DNA from: Cohaesibacter haloalkalitolerans
GTDB lineage: Bacteria; Pseudomonadota; Alphaproteobacteria; Rhizobiales; Cohaesibacteraceae
Assembly (NCBI RefSeq): GCF_003574655.1
Contig: NZ_QNUM01000005.1
Coordinates: 430,242-494,241, forward strand
Direction: 5' to 3'
Length of the DNA stretch: 64,000 nt
Each line of letters begins with the position of its first letter. The stretch's first letter is position 1. Of the stretch, positions 36,278 through 45,021 are shown piece after piece. Below the pieces are notes generated by a model. The model was not told the origin of the DNA, made no database searches, and worked only from the letters and a program-made list of their open reading frames with translations. The translations under genes were made by a program, and so were the position numbers.

Positions 36278-37606
36278 ATGAGCGCTCCTCTCAAGCTCGG
36301 CCTTGCCGGTCTCGGCACGGTAGGCATTTCTGCCCTCAAACGTCTCGTCTCCATGGAAAATGAACTGGCAATCAAGGCCGGTCGTGCGCTTCGGGTTGAA
36401 GCGGTTTCCGCCAGAAATCCCAACAAGGACCGCGGCGTCGATCTCACCCGTTTCAGTTGGTACACAGACCCCACCGAGATGGCCAAGAGCGACGAGATTG
36501 ACGTTTTTGTCGAACTGATTGGTGGCGACAGTGGTCCGGCGGAAGAAGCCGTAAGAGCAGCCATCATGGCTGGCAAGCATGTCATCACCGCCAACAAGGC
36601 CCTGTTGGCCCGGCATGGCAACGAACTGGCTCAGCTTGCCGAAGAGCACAATGTCTCGATCAATTTCGAAGCCGCCGTCGCTGGCGGCATTCCTGTTGTC
36701 AAGGCCATCCGCGAAGGCCTAACCAGCAACACGATCACCCGTATCTATGGCATTCTCAACGGCACCTGCAACTATATCCTGTCGCGCATGGAAGACGAGG
36801 GAATCGCATTTGAGGATTGCCTCAAGGACGCCCAGCGCCTAGGTTATGCCGAAGCAGACCCGTCTTTCGACATCGAGGGCAACGACACCGCCCACAAGCT
36901 GGCCATTCTCACCAGCCTTGCTTTCGGCAATCAGATCGATATCGACTCCATCTTCCTTGAAGGCATTACCAGCATCACTCAAGCCGACATCGTCGCGGCC
37001 GAAGAGCTTGGTTTTCGGATCAAGCTGCTCGGGGTTGCCCAGAAAACCGAGAGTGGCATCGAGCAGCGTGTTCACCCCACCATGGTGCCGATGGATTCCC
37101 CCATTGCCCAGATCGATGGCGTGACCAACGCGGTTGCCATTGAAGGCGACGCAATCGGGTTGATCACCCTTGCAGGCCCTGGCGCTGGTGGTGCGGCGAC
37201 TGCATCTGCCGTCATTGCCGATGTCATCGACATTGCCCGCGGGCTCAAGGTCAAACCGCTCGGTCGACCTGCCGCGACGCTTCAGCCCTACAAGCCTGCC
37301 GAGATGCGGGCGCATGAGGGCGGCTATTACATTCGTCTCAAGGTCAGCGACCAGTCTGGCGTCTTTGCCTCCATCGCCAATCGTATGGCAGAACAGGGCA
37401 TTTCACTCGAAAGTATAGTTCAAAGAAAAGCCAAAGATAAAGTAGAACTGAAAAGTGAAGTGATTACAAAAGACAAGACGCCGCAGGATGTGGTCCTCAT
37501 AACCTATGAGACGACGGAATTGGCCATCCGTACCGCGATCGAAACGATCGTGACTGATGGTCATGTGGTGGCATCTCCACAGGTCATCAGAATTGAGAGA
37601 TTGTGA
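36278..37606 (+). CDS. hom: Homoserine dehydrogenase
   Basis: A 442-residue NAD(P)-dependent enzyme that reduces aspartate semialdehyde to homoserine on the way to threonine and methionine. N-terminal Rossmann motif GLAGLGTVGISALK, catalytic domain with GGIPVVKAIREGL and LNGTCNYILSRM, and YAEADPSFDIEGNDTAHKLA. A C-terminal ACT domain (about 350-425, YYIRLKVSDQSGVFASIANR) suggests threonine feedback. Confidence 0.95.
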   Translation: MSAPLKLGLAGLGTVGISALKRLVSMENELAIKAGRALRVEAVSARNPNKDRGVDLTRFSWYTDPTEMAKSDEIDVFVELIGGDSGPAEEAVRAAIMAGKHVITANKALLARHGNELAQLAEEHNVSINFEAAVAGGIPVVKAIREGLTSNTITRIYGILNGTCNYILSRMEDEGIAFEDCLKDAQRLGYAEADPSFDIEGNDTAHKLAILTSLAFGNQIDIDSIFLEGITSITQADIVAAEELGFRIKLLGVAQKTESGIEQRVHPTMVPMDSPIAQIDGVTNAVAIEGDAIGLITLAGPGAGGAATASAVIADVIDIARGLKVKPLGRPAATLQPYKPAEMRAHEGGYYIRLKVSDQSGVFASIANRMAEQGISLESIVQRKAKDKVELKSEVITKDKTPQDVVLITYETTELAIRTAIETIVTDGHVVASPQVIRIERL

Positions 37607-37693
37607 AATTGGAATAATTTCAATTCAATGGGTTAAGTTTGAATGCCGATTTCATTGAACATATCGCTCCAACGGGGCAAAAGGGGAAGTTGA

Positions 37694-38683
37694 ATGAGTG
37701 AAATCAGAGAAGCACCGGTACTGGATCGAATCCTGACTCTCGAAATTGTTCGTGTAGTTGAACGAGCCGCCGTTTCTGCGGCGCGCTTGAGAGGCCATGG
37801 CAATGAAAAGGCCGCCGACCAGGCCGCAGTGGACGCGATGCGCCGCGAATTGAACCAGCTGCCCATCAAGGGGCGCGTGGTGATCGGTGAAGGCGAGCGT
37901 GACGAAGCACCGATGCTCTACATCGGCGAAGAAGTGGGCAACAATCAGGGTCCAAAAGTGGACATCGCGCTTGACCCGCTGGAAGGCACAACCCTCTGCG
38001 CAAAGAACCAGCCGAACTCATTGGCTGTTATCGCCATCGCCGACGAGGGCAGCCTGCTTAACGCGCCTGACGTTTACATGGACAAGATCGCAATCGGTCC
38101 CGGCTACCCCAAGGGTCTGGTTGACCTCGACCGGACGCCAGCTGAAAACCTCGATGCCCTCGCCAAGGCGAAGGGGGTTAGCGTTGCGGATCTCAATGTC
38201 TGCATTCTCGATCGCCCGCGTCACGCAAAACTCATCGAAGATGTTCGGGCCGCTGGCGCAGCTATCCGTCTCATTGGTGACGGCGACGTGCAGGGCATCA
38301 TTCACATCACCGACCCGGATGAAACCGGCATGGATATCTACATGGGCATCGGTGGTGCTCCGGAAGGTGTTCTGGCTGCTTCTGCACTGCGTTGTATCGG
38401 GGGCCAGATGCAGGGACGTCTCGTCATCAATAACGAGGAACAGCTGCAGCGCGCCATCCGTATGGGTATTTCCGATCCATCCAAGAAGTTCGAACTCATC
38501 GAACTCGCTGGTGGCGATGTGACCTTCGCGGCAACCGGCGTTACCGACGGCAACATGCTCTCCGGTGTCAAGTTCGGCCGCGATATCATCAAGACCCAAA
38601 CCGTGGTCATGCGCTCATCCACCGGCACCGTTCGCTGGGTGGAGACCGAACACCGTCAGTTCGAGAAATTCCATCTCGATTGA
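37694..38683 (+). CDS. glpX: Class II fructose-1,6-bisphosphatase
   Basis: A 329-residue GlpX phosphatase. Motifs: GEGERDEAPMLYIGEEVG, DPLEGTTLCAKNQPNSLAV, and the C-terminal GGDVTFAATGVTDGNMLSGV. It provides gluconeogenic fructose-6-phosphate. It lies between hom and recJ as in other Rhizobiales, and ends in a clear terminator. Confidence 0.95.
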   Translation: MSEIREAPVLDRILTLEIVRVVERAAVSAARLRGHGNEKAADQAAVDAMRRELNQLPIKGRVVIGEGERDEAPMLYIGEEVGNNQGPKVDIALDPLEGTTLCAKNQPNSLAVIAIADEGSLLNAPDVYMDKIAIGPGYPKGLVDLDRTPAENLDALAKAKGVSVADLNVCILDRPRHAKLIEDVRAAGAAIRLIGDGDVQGIIHITDPDETGMDIYMGIGGAPEGVLAASALRCIGGQMQGRLVINNEEQLQRAIRMGISDPSKKFELIELAGGDVTFAATGVTDGNMLSGVKFGRDIIKTQTVVMRSSTGTVRWVETEHRQFEKFHLD

Positions 38684-38736
38684 TCATCCTGGAAGGTCCT
38701 CCAAAAAGACGGGGCGACAAGACGATCAGAACCAAC

Positions 38737-38763
38737 GGCGGGCCACATCGGCCCGCCTTTTTT
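38737..38763 (+). terminator. Terminator after glpX
   Basis: Stem GGCGGGCC / GGCCCGCC, 5-nt loop, six T following. 53 bp after the stop; recJ starts 76 bp further and so needs its own promoter. Confidence 0.88.
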
Positions 38764-38839
38764 GTCGCCGGTCGGCTCCTTCGTGATAGATTGTCTGCAA
38801 ATTCAGTGATTCCCGTCCAGCAAGAGATTTGAAGCCGCA

Positions 38840-40654
38840 ATGCACCCCGACAACGCCTCCGCCGAAAGCTATCTTGGTATCTCCAAATCCGCCAAGGAGC
38901 GTCGTTGGGTCGAAAGTCTTGATCTGCGCGGCGTGGAAATGGCCAACGCAATTGCGCAGGGGCAGGACATTCCCGACATCGTCGCCAGAGTGATGGTCGC
39001 CCGTGGCCTCGACGTGGACACAGCCGCGCATTATCTCGACCCAAGCATCAAGCATCTGATGCCGGATCCATCCAGCCTCACAGACATGGATATCGCGGCC
39101 GACCGCATAGCCAAAGCCATTCAGCGCCGCGAAAAGATCGCAATTTTCGGCGACTATGACGTTGATGGAGCCACCTCAAGCTCGCTGATGAAGCTGTTCC
39201 TGCGCCATTGTGGTTGTGATGCCTCGATCTATATTCCCGACCGGATCTTCGAAGGCTATGGCCCGAACCCTGATGCCATGGATCGCCTGATCTATGAAGG
39301 CCATACGCTCATTCTGACACTCGACTGCGGCTCGACCTCCTTCGATGCGCTCCAGCGCGCCGCTGAACGCCAAACCGATGTCGTTGTCATCGATCACCAT
39401 CAGGTGGGGGAAGAGCTGCCCGTCTCGGTAGCGCTCGTTAACCCGAACCGGCAGGATGACCTGAGCCAACTGGGCCATCTGGCCGCTGTGGGCGTCACCT
39501 TCATGACGCTTGTTGCCGTCAATCGGTTGCTGCGGCAATCCGGCTTTTATGGCAAGGGCTGCCCGCCGCCCGATCTTCTCGGCTGGCTGGATCTTGTGGC
39601 CCTTGGAACCGTCTGTGACGTGGTACCTCTCATCGGGCTCAACCGGGCGTTTGTCGTCAAGGGACTGATGGTGATCCGCTCGAACCACAACCTTGGCCTC
39701 AACGCCTTGCTTGCCGTCTCCCGTGTTTCCGGGCCGGTCAGCCCCTATCATCTCGGTTTCATGCTTGGGCCCCGGATCAATGCGGGCGGGCGCATTGGTG
39801 ATGCGGCCCTCGGCGCACGTCTTCTGACCTGCACCGACCCATCGGAAGCCGAACACATTGCGTCCGAGCTGGAGCGTCTCAACAAGGAACGGCAGGCTCT
39901 GGAACAGATCATGCTGGAAGACGCGATCACCCAGGCCGAGCGACAATTGCTGGAAGACCCGGAGTGTGCCGGGCTGGTCACGTTCAGTTCCGAATGGCAT
40001 GCCGGGATCGTAGGCCTGCTTGCCTCGCGCCTCAAGGAACGGTTCCGGCGACCGGCCTTTGCCATCGCGATCGGCGATGATGGCAAGGGCACCGGTTCAG
40101 GCCGCTCCATTTCCGGCTCCGACCTTGGCGCCGCCGTGCGTGCGGCCCATGCCGAAGGATTGCTGCTGAAGGGGGGCGGCCACGCCATGGCCGCAGGGCT
40201 GACGATTGAGCCGGACAGGATCCGCGAATTTCGCCACTTCCTGCACGAGAGGCTGAGGTCTCAGGTTGAAGAAGCCCGCGCCAGCGACGAGCTGAAAATT
40301 GACGCCGCGCTTACGGCCAATGGCGCAACAGAAGAGCTCGTGACCACTCTGGAAAAAGCAGGCCCTTATGGAGCGGGCAACCCGGAACCGATCTTCGTCT
40401 TTCCGGCTCACAAGGTCTCCTTTGCCGATGTCGTCGGGCAGGGGGGGCACATCCGCTGCACCATTTCAAATAGCTCGGGCGGCAAGCTGAAAGCCATCTG
40501 CTTCAGGGCATCGGAAGAGCCCATAGGAAAACTTCTGCTCGATAACAGGGGCAACAGCCTGCATATTGCAGGGAGCCTGACCCTGAACTATTGGCAGGGG
40601 CGTCCATCGGTTCAACTGCGCATCGTTGATGCTGCAGAGATAAAGGGCCCCTGA
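38840..40654 (+). CDS. recJ: Single-stranded-DNA-specific exonuclease RecJ
   Basis: A 604-residue 5'-3' exonuclease of the DHH superfamily. Motifs: IFGDYDVDGATSSSL (metal site), TLDCGSTS, VIDHHQ (the DHH motif), then DHHA1 GGGHAMAAGLT and a C-terminal OB domain. It processes single strands in RecF recombination and mismatch repair. Confidence 0.95.
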   Translation: MHPDNASAESYLGISKSAKERRWVESLDLRGVEMANAIAQGQDIPDIVARVMVARGLDVDTAAHYLDPSIKHLMPDPSSLTDMDIAADRIAKAIQRREKIAIFGDYDVDGATSSSLMKLFLRHCGCDASIYIPDRIFEGYGPNPDAMDRLIYEGHTLILTLDCGSTSFDALQRAAERQTDVVVIDHHQVGEELPVSVALVNPNRQDDLSQLGHLAAVGVTFMTLVAVNRLLRQSGFYGKGCPPPDLLGWLDLVALGTVCDVVPLIGLNRAFVVKGLMVIRSNHNLGLNALLAVSRVSGPVSPYHLGFMLGPRINAGGRIGDAALGARLLTCTDPSEAEHIASELERLNKERQALEQIMLEDAITQAERQLLEDPECAGLVTFSSEWHAGIVGLLASRLKERFRRPAFAIAIGDDGKGTGSGRSISGSDLGAAVRAAHAEGLLLKGGGHAMAAGLTIEPDRIREFRHFLHERLRSQVEEARASDELKIDAALTANGATEELVTTLEKAGPYGAGNPEPIFVFPAHKVSFADVVGQGGHIRCTISNSSGGKLKAICFRASEEPIGKLLLDNRGNSLHIAGSLTLNYWQGRPSVQLRIVDAAEIKGP

Positions 40655-40711
40655 GACCTACCGTGTGTTTGACAAGACGCTGCGAGATGATGCGCGCTTT
40701 GGACAGGTAAA

Positions 40712-41662
40712 CTATCGTGGCCGTTTGCGAACGAACTGTTGCTCGATCACCTCTGTGCCCCAGGTGGTGTCCGGCTTTTCCTCGACCAGTTCAAAGCCCG
40801 TTGCTTCATAAAGGTGTCTGGCTGCATCAAGCCCCTTGAAGGTGGAGAGATGAGTCTCGTCAAAACGGTGGGCGTCGGCGAAGGAGAGGGCACTTTCCAG
40901 TATCTTCCGGCCCGCACCTTTTCCCCTGAGGCAATCATCAACAATGAACCAGCGGAGGTGGGCGACATTGTTGCCAAGATCTTCGCCGTCCAACGCGATA
41001 CTGGCGAGGAATCGCCCATGCTCACTGAGGTGCCAGAATTCGTTGCACGGCTTGTCGAGCCTTCCCATGAATTCACTCATCCCGCTGGCAACGATGGCCT
41101 CAAAAACCGACCCGAATCCAACCAGATCGAAATAGAACTGTGAGTGCAGGGAAGCAATCTGCCCGATCAGACCAGGACGGTAACCCGTTTCGATCTGGAG
41201 TTCCTGTGTTGGCAGGCGTTCGCCCTTGAGTGCAAGGGCATCGGCATAGAGGCGAAGCCCACGGGCAATCTGTTCCACCTCATCCGTGTGAACCGTGTCA
41301 AGCGCGTCTCTTACCTGTTCGTTGGCATGCAGGTTGATGAGATCAAACAACGCCTTGCCCTTTGTGCTCAGCGAAAGGCCCTGCTTGCGTCGGTCACTGT
41401 CGTCGTCCATCTTCTGCACCAGATCCTGTTCAACGAGGCTTTTGACAAGCCGGCTGACCGTCGATTTCTCCAGAATGAGGGCTTCCGAGAGGTCCTTGGA
41501 GGTGATACCCTCGGAGAGGCCAATCTCCAACACAGCATGCACAGCACTCAGTGAATAGTCGGTGCCTGCCACGTGCTTTGCCAAAACGCCCCAGCGGCGA
41601 ACCAGTTGGCGGGAAGAAATACGAATATCCTTAACCAGACTTTCCTTGACGTGCATGACCAT
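40712..41662 (-). CDS. MarR-GNAT fusion protein
   Basis: A 316-residue two-domain protein. Residues about 10-145 are a MarR winged helix (ITSKDLSEALILEKSTVSRLVKSLVEQ, DRRKQGLSL). Residues about 155-310 are a GNAT acetyltransferase; the acetyl-CoA loop is seen in DDCLRGKGAGRKILESAL. This fused architecture is known in many proteobacteria; whether the acetylase acts on a small molecule that is also the effector is not known. Convergent with recJ. Confidence 0.86.
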   Translation of the reverse strand: MVMHVKESLVKDIRISSRQLVRRWGVLAKHVAGTDYSLSAVHAVLEIGLSEGITSKDLSEALILEKSTVSRLVKSLVEQDLVQKMDDDSDRRKQGLSLSTKGKALFDLINLHANEQVRDALDTVHTDEVEQIARGLRLYADALALKGERLPTQELQIETGYRPGLIGQIASLHSQFYFDLVGFGSVFEAIVASGMSEFMGRLDKPCNEFWHLSEHGRFLASIALDGEDLGNNVAHLRWFIVDDCLRGKGAGRKILESALSFADAHRFDETHLSTFKGLDAARHLYEATGFELVEEKPDTTWGTEVIEQQFVRKRPR

Positions 41663-41852
41663 CTCGATTTGTGTTTCTTTAGTAATTTAGTTTCGCCATG
41701 CAACCAAATTCGCTCCAAACCATCCAAAATGCAAGGCCAAATAAAAAGCCTTTGGACAAAAAACCATTCTTTGCAGAATATGCAGTTTTTTCGCATGAAT
41801 GCTCTTGCGCTTTGAGCCAAAGCTTTCTATAAACCGCCTCACCGATTGCTGA

Positions 41853-41927
41853 GCGCCCTTCGTCTAGCGGTTAGGACGCCGCCCTTTCACGGCGGTAACA
41901 CGGGTTCGAGTCCCGTAGGGCGTACCA
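41853..41927 (+). tRNA. tRNA-Glu (anticodon UUC)
   Basis: Full cloverleaf: acceptor GCGCCCT pairs with AGGGCGT (one G-T pair), anticodon stem CCGCC / GGCGG with loop CTTTCAC and anticodon TTC at 41886-41888, T loop GGTTCGAGTCC, discriminator A and encoded CCA at 41925-41927. Its 3' side borders a decayed integrase gene, the usual position of an integrated island. Confidence 0.96.
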
Positions 41928-41936
41928 CTTTGCACA

Positions 41937-41973
41937 AAAAGCCCTTGCAGCTCAGGCAGTTGCGAGGGCTTTT
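41937..41973 (+). terminator. Terminator of tRNA-Glu
   Basis: Long stem AAAAGCCCTTGCA / TGCGAGGGCTTTT (one G-T pair) 10 bp after the tRNA 3' end, with T at the right arm end. Confidence 0.8.
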
Positions 41974-42000
41974 GTCCAACCATGGTGCCTAGGTTGGACA

Positions 42001-42348
42001 TCATTTCAGCTTTGACATTGCATTGTCGGCCATCAGCTTCTTGTTTGCCTTCCTTACAATTTCCGTGCTTCTCCCGGGTTCGAATGGCCTAGGAAAGTAA
42101 TAATTTCAAACTCGGTGCCGCCTGCTTCCGCCAGCTTCGTTGCACTGGCTTTGCGCAATCCATGTGTTGTTTCAGGAACACCAGCTTCCTTGCATTGTTT
42201 CCCAAACCAATTGCCGAACGATTCAGTTGTATAGCTTTCATTTGCTTATTGGGTTTGAGTGATGAAGGTTTTCTGATGGCTTGGAATATTGATCAGAAAC
42301 TCTTCGAGTTTGGCATGAAGCGGAAGGTCCACCAATTCGCCTGTTTTG
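42001..42348 (-). pseudogene. Decayed tyrosine recombinase (phage-type integrase), C-terminal part
   Basis: Minus-strand reading gives, in pieces and different frames, KTGELVDLPLHAKLEEFL, then ESFGNWFGKQCKEAGVPETT followed by HGLRKASATKLAEAGG, then TFLGHSNPGEAR, then VRKANKKLMADNAMSKLK and a stop at 42001-42003. These are the catalytic-domain segments of phage integrases, including the H-x-L-R and the LGH box. At least two frameshifts and the loss of everything upstream of 42348 (where a miniature element sits) show it is dead. Next to tRNA-Glu, it marks a former integration site. Confidence 0.85.
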
Positions 42349-42412
42349 CCCCTAGAATTGTAGACACCTTGTCCCCTAAAAATGAGGCAAGGAGACGACA
42401 ATTCTAGGGGCG
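42349..42412. mobile_element. 64-bp miniature inverted-repeat element
   Basis: Perfect 14-bp terminal inverted repeats GCCCCTAGAATTGT (42349-42362) and its complement (42399-42412) around a 36-bp core. The left 24 bp are identical to 63715-63738, where they border the remains of an IS3-type transposase, so this looks like both ends of that IS with the middle deleted. It sits at the broken edge of the integrase pseudogene. Confidence 0.7.
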
Positions 42413-42589
42413 ATTCACAGTCTCTCATCACATTTGTCACAAAAACGGTCTGCCGTCGCATGGCAATCGGGGTATCTGTTGCGCTCCTGTTTGAACGGCC
42501 ATCATAACTAGTAGCCTGTCCGTCATGACGTCACGAAATGTGCCTGACATCCATCAGAATCATCCTGACAACGTGATGACGAATGTGAT

Positions 42590-42800
42590 GCCACGAACAA
42601 AAGCAAGGTCTTGAGTGGGCGGATTGTAGACATTTCCTGCAGGTGCGAGATTTCCAGTGCTGCGGGTAGAAACGGTCGTTCGAGGGGACTCGAAGCTCGT
42701 CTTGATCAACATAGCCGTTTGGGCTGGTTGCGGTCATTTCACGCAGTTGCGAAATCTCTGATGCCGCGGACTAAAGCAGCCATTTGAGCGACTAGGGCGC
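42590..42800. repeat. Dispersed intergenic repeat, two units about 104 bp apart
   Basis: Two related segments, with CATTTC at 42631 and at 42735, share the pattern CATTTCxxGCAGxTGCGA, then a partly conserved GATGCCGC stretch and a GCAGCCATT-like end. The same pattern occurs at 53479 and 53583. The rest of 42413-42962 holds no gene I can recognise and contains the upstream region of the flavoenzyme gene. Confidence 0.6.
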
Positions 42801-42962
42801 AATCGTTTTGTCAGGATCGTTCGGGTAGAGACCTCCGACTCCTCACACGCTGCGTGAATCCGGTTTTGGTGGATATAGCGGAAAGCGCAAACAAAACCAT
42901 GCAGCGAGTTACCAAAGACGGTAGGCTTAAGGCGTAATTGTCTTTTTCAAAAGTGTAATGTC

Positions 42963-44480
42963 ATGCAAACAATTGTGGATGCTACAGCGGGAAAAGAGCT
43001 TCCAGGATTTCTAGACCGCGTTACTTCGTTGTTTACCGAATTACAGGTCACGTCAGGAAGCGACATAGGCGAAGCATGGAAGAACGCAACATTTCCATGG
43101 TCGGGCAGGCCTTTGGCAATATTAAAGCCCAAGACGGCCGATATTGTTGCGCCGCTGTTAAGCTTAGCGTCAGAGTGGGGGATGCCCGTGCATCCCGTCT
43201 CAAGAGGACGGAATTGGGGATTGGGATCCCGGTTGCCGTTATCTGATGCGCTTATACTGGATCTCTCGTCACTTGATCGTATTCTTGATTTGGACATGGA
43301 AAACGGCATGGTTCGCATTGAACCAGGTGTCACATTTAAAAGCTTACAACAACGCTTGAAGAAAGAGGGGCTTTCATACCATTTGCCCGCTTTTGGAGGG
43401 CCTGTTGATGCGAGTGTACTGGCCAATGCCCTTGAACGGGGAGAGGGAATAGGTGCATACGGCGATCGCTTTGGGCTTTTGTGGGATTTTGACGTTGCTC
43501 TTGCGACAGGAGAACGCTTGCGAACGGGGCACGCTCGTATCGGACTAACAGAAATATCCCGCTTGCATGCGCGCCCGGCCGGACCTCTGATTGAAGGTCT
43601 TTTCAGCCAGTCCAACTTCGGGATTGTCCTCTCAGCAACGATAGCGTTGCAGCCTACCTTGCCATATGCTTGCGCCATAATGGCAGAAATCAAAGAAAAC
43701 GACGGGTTAGAGAGGGCTGTTCCGGTCTTGCGCCGCTTGATCACATCCGGATTGATAGCACCACAATCCCTCGTGCTTTGGGACAGTGCCAAACAGGCGT
43801 CGTCACTCTTGGGTCGATATGCGAAAGAAGCAGAATCCTTGTTGGCAAAGCCAAAGCAATGGGGAGCGTCGCTACTGGCATTTGCACCCCATCCGGATCT
43901 TATGCGCCTCACGCAAGAGATTATCCATGCCGAACTGGTTCTGGTTTCCAATTGTGTCCATATACAGGATGACAGGGATGAAGTCGGGCATCGTCAAGAG
44001 ACGATAATGACCGGCTTTTCAGATGGCAACAATGCAATGAGTGGTTATTGGGGTAAAAAGCATCGCCCGCAAACGCCAGGAAACATGGATACGGATCGTT
44101 GCGGCTTTGTGTGGCTCTGCCCGGTCATCCCGTTTGAGGCAAAAGATATCTGTAATCTTGAAAAGATCCTCACGGAAGAAAGCCAGAGCGAGAACCTTTT
44201 TGCGGCACTTGGGATGCAGGCGATTTCGTCTCGCGCTCTTCACTGTTTCGTATCTCTAGCCTGGGATCGAGACGACCCGTTAGCAGAAGCGGACGCGTTA
44301 TCCGCTCATGCCAATATCAGCAAACGGCTCAAGGCTGAAGGGTATTCGCCTTATCGTTTAGGATTGTTGGACCTTGAGTTGGCGACTAAGCCCACAGAGA
44401 CTTGGACGTCGGTAAGACGTCGGCTTAAGAACGCCCTTGATCCGCAAGGCATTCTCTCTCCTGGTCGGATGGGAGACTAG
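42963..44480 (+). CDS. FAD-linked oxidase of the vanillyl-alcohol oxidase / p-cresol methylhydroxylase family
   Basis: A 505-residue flavoenzyme. FAD-binding PCMH domain about 45-230 (PKTADIVAPLLSLASEWGMP, VSRGRNWGLGSRLP, MVRIEPGVTFKSLQQRL), then the substrate cap domain, and the C-terminal DPQGILSPGR typical of VAO/PchF. These enzymes oxidise para-substituted phenols and related alcohols. No signal peptide and no cytochrome partner gene. The sequence is more A/T-rich than the core genes to the left. It converges with the export operon, 53 bp from the 149-residue gene; a link to that system (for example peptide or phenol oxidation) is only suggested by position. Confidence 0.83.
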   Translation: MQTIVDATAGKELPGFLDRVTSLFTELQVTSGSDIGEAWKNATFPWSGRPLAILKPKTADIVAPLLSLASEWGMPVHPVSRGRNWGLGSRLPLSDALILDLSSLDRILDLDMENGMVRIEPGVTFKSLQQRLKKEGLSYHLPAFGGPVDASVLANALERGEGIGAYGDRFGLLWDFDVALATGERLRTGHARIGLTEISRLHARPAGPLIEGLFSQSNFGIVLSATIALQPTLPYACAIMAEIKENDGLERAVPVLRRLITSGLIAPQSLVLWDSAKQASSLLGRYAKEAESLLAKPKQWGASLLAFAPHPDLMRLTQEIIHAELVLVSNCVHIQDDRDEVGHRQETIMTGFSDGNNAMSGYWGKKHRPQTPGNMDTDRCGFVWLCPVIPFEAKDICNLEKILTEESQSENLFAALGMQAISSRALHCFVSLAWDRDDPLAEADALSAHANISKRLKAEGYSPYRLGLLDLELATKPTETWTSVRRRLKNALDPQGILSPGRMGD

Positions 44481-44533
44481 CAGCCACAGAAGAGGAACCT
44501 CTCGGTCCTTTTCTATGGTATCTCGTTATGCAA

Positions 44534-44983
44534 TTAATGCTTCTTGGCAGACATGGTGCGAATAACTGCACCAGCAGAAAGGAAAGCGCTCAGCAATGCC
44601 GCTTGAGGGGACATCCCCGCTTCAAGCGCATCCCGGAACTCCACTGCAGCTATAGAGCTCGCTTCAAGGGCTCCGGAAACACCTTCCGTAGCCTCTATCT
44701 TGATCGCGGCGACGCGATTGAACGCAGCCATCGCATCCTTTGTTTCATCAAGGGCCTTACAGAATACGTCCATGACGACAATCATTTCTGCTTCGGGAAT
44801 GGACGCATCCAAGGCACTATTGAGCTCGCCCCCTTGCGCAATGCGCGCGGTTGCTGCCTCCTCTGTCTTGGCTCCAATCAAAACAGCTTGACCTGCAGAC
44901 CAACCTGAAAGCGCGGCTCCTCCGGTCGTCATTCCCATGATAGCGTCTCGAACACTTTCAATGACCTTGCTATTGGTTGCCAT
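44534..44983 (-). CDS. 149-residue Ala-rich protein, last gene of the export operon
   Basis: No family recognised. Good ribosome site AGGAG upstream of the ATG. The sequence is Ala-rich and mostly helical in appearance, with one Cys (VMDVFCKALDE), no signal peptide and no clear membrane helix. A Gly-Gly occurs early (GMTTGG, residues 17-22), but hydrophobic residues are not at the -4/-7/-12 positions expected of a C39 leader, so it may be a second exported substrate, a chaperone or an immunity protein. It follows the double-glycine protein by 38 bp on the same strand, so the two are very likely cotranscribed. Confidence 0.7.
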   Translation of the reverse strand: MATNSKVIESVRDAIMGMTTGGAALSGWSAGQAVLIGAKTEEAATARIAQGGELNSALDASIPEAEMIVVMDVFCKALDETKDAMAAFNRVAAIKIEATEGVSGALEASSIAAVEFRDALEAGMSPQAALLSAFLSAGAVIRTMSAKKH

Positions 44984-45021
44984 TTTTAAAACTCCTGCGG
45001 GACATTATCTTGGTTACGGGA

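Noticed and set aside
42413..42962. Possible further phage genes behind the integrase
   Set aside because: Only short frames without motifs; part is explained by the dispersed repeat.
44918..44935. Gly-Gly at residues 21-22 of the 149-residue protein as a C39 cleavage site
   Set aside because: Hydrophobic residues are not at -4, -7 and -12 and the preceding segment lacks the acidic leader pattern; kept only as an open possibility.
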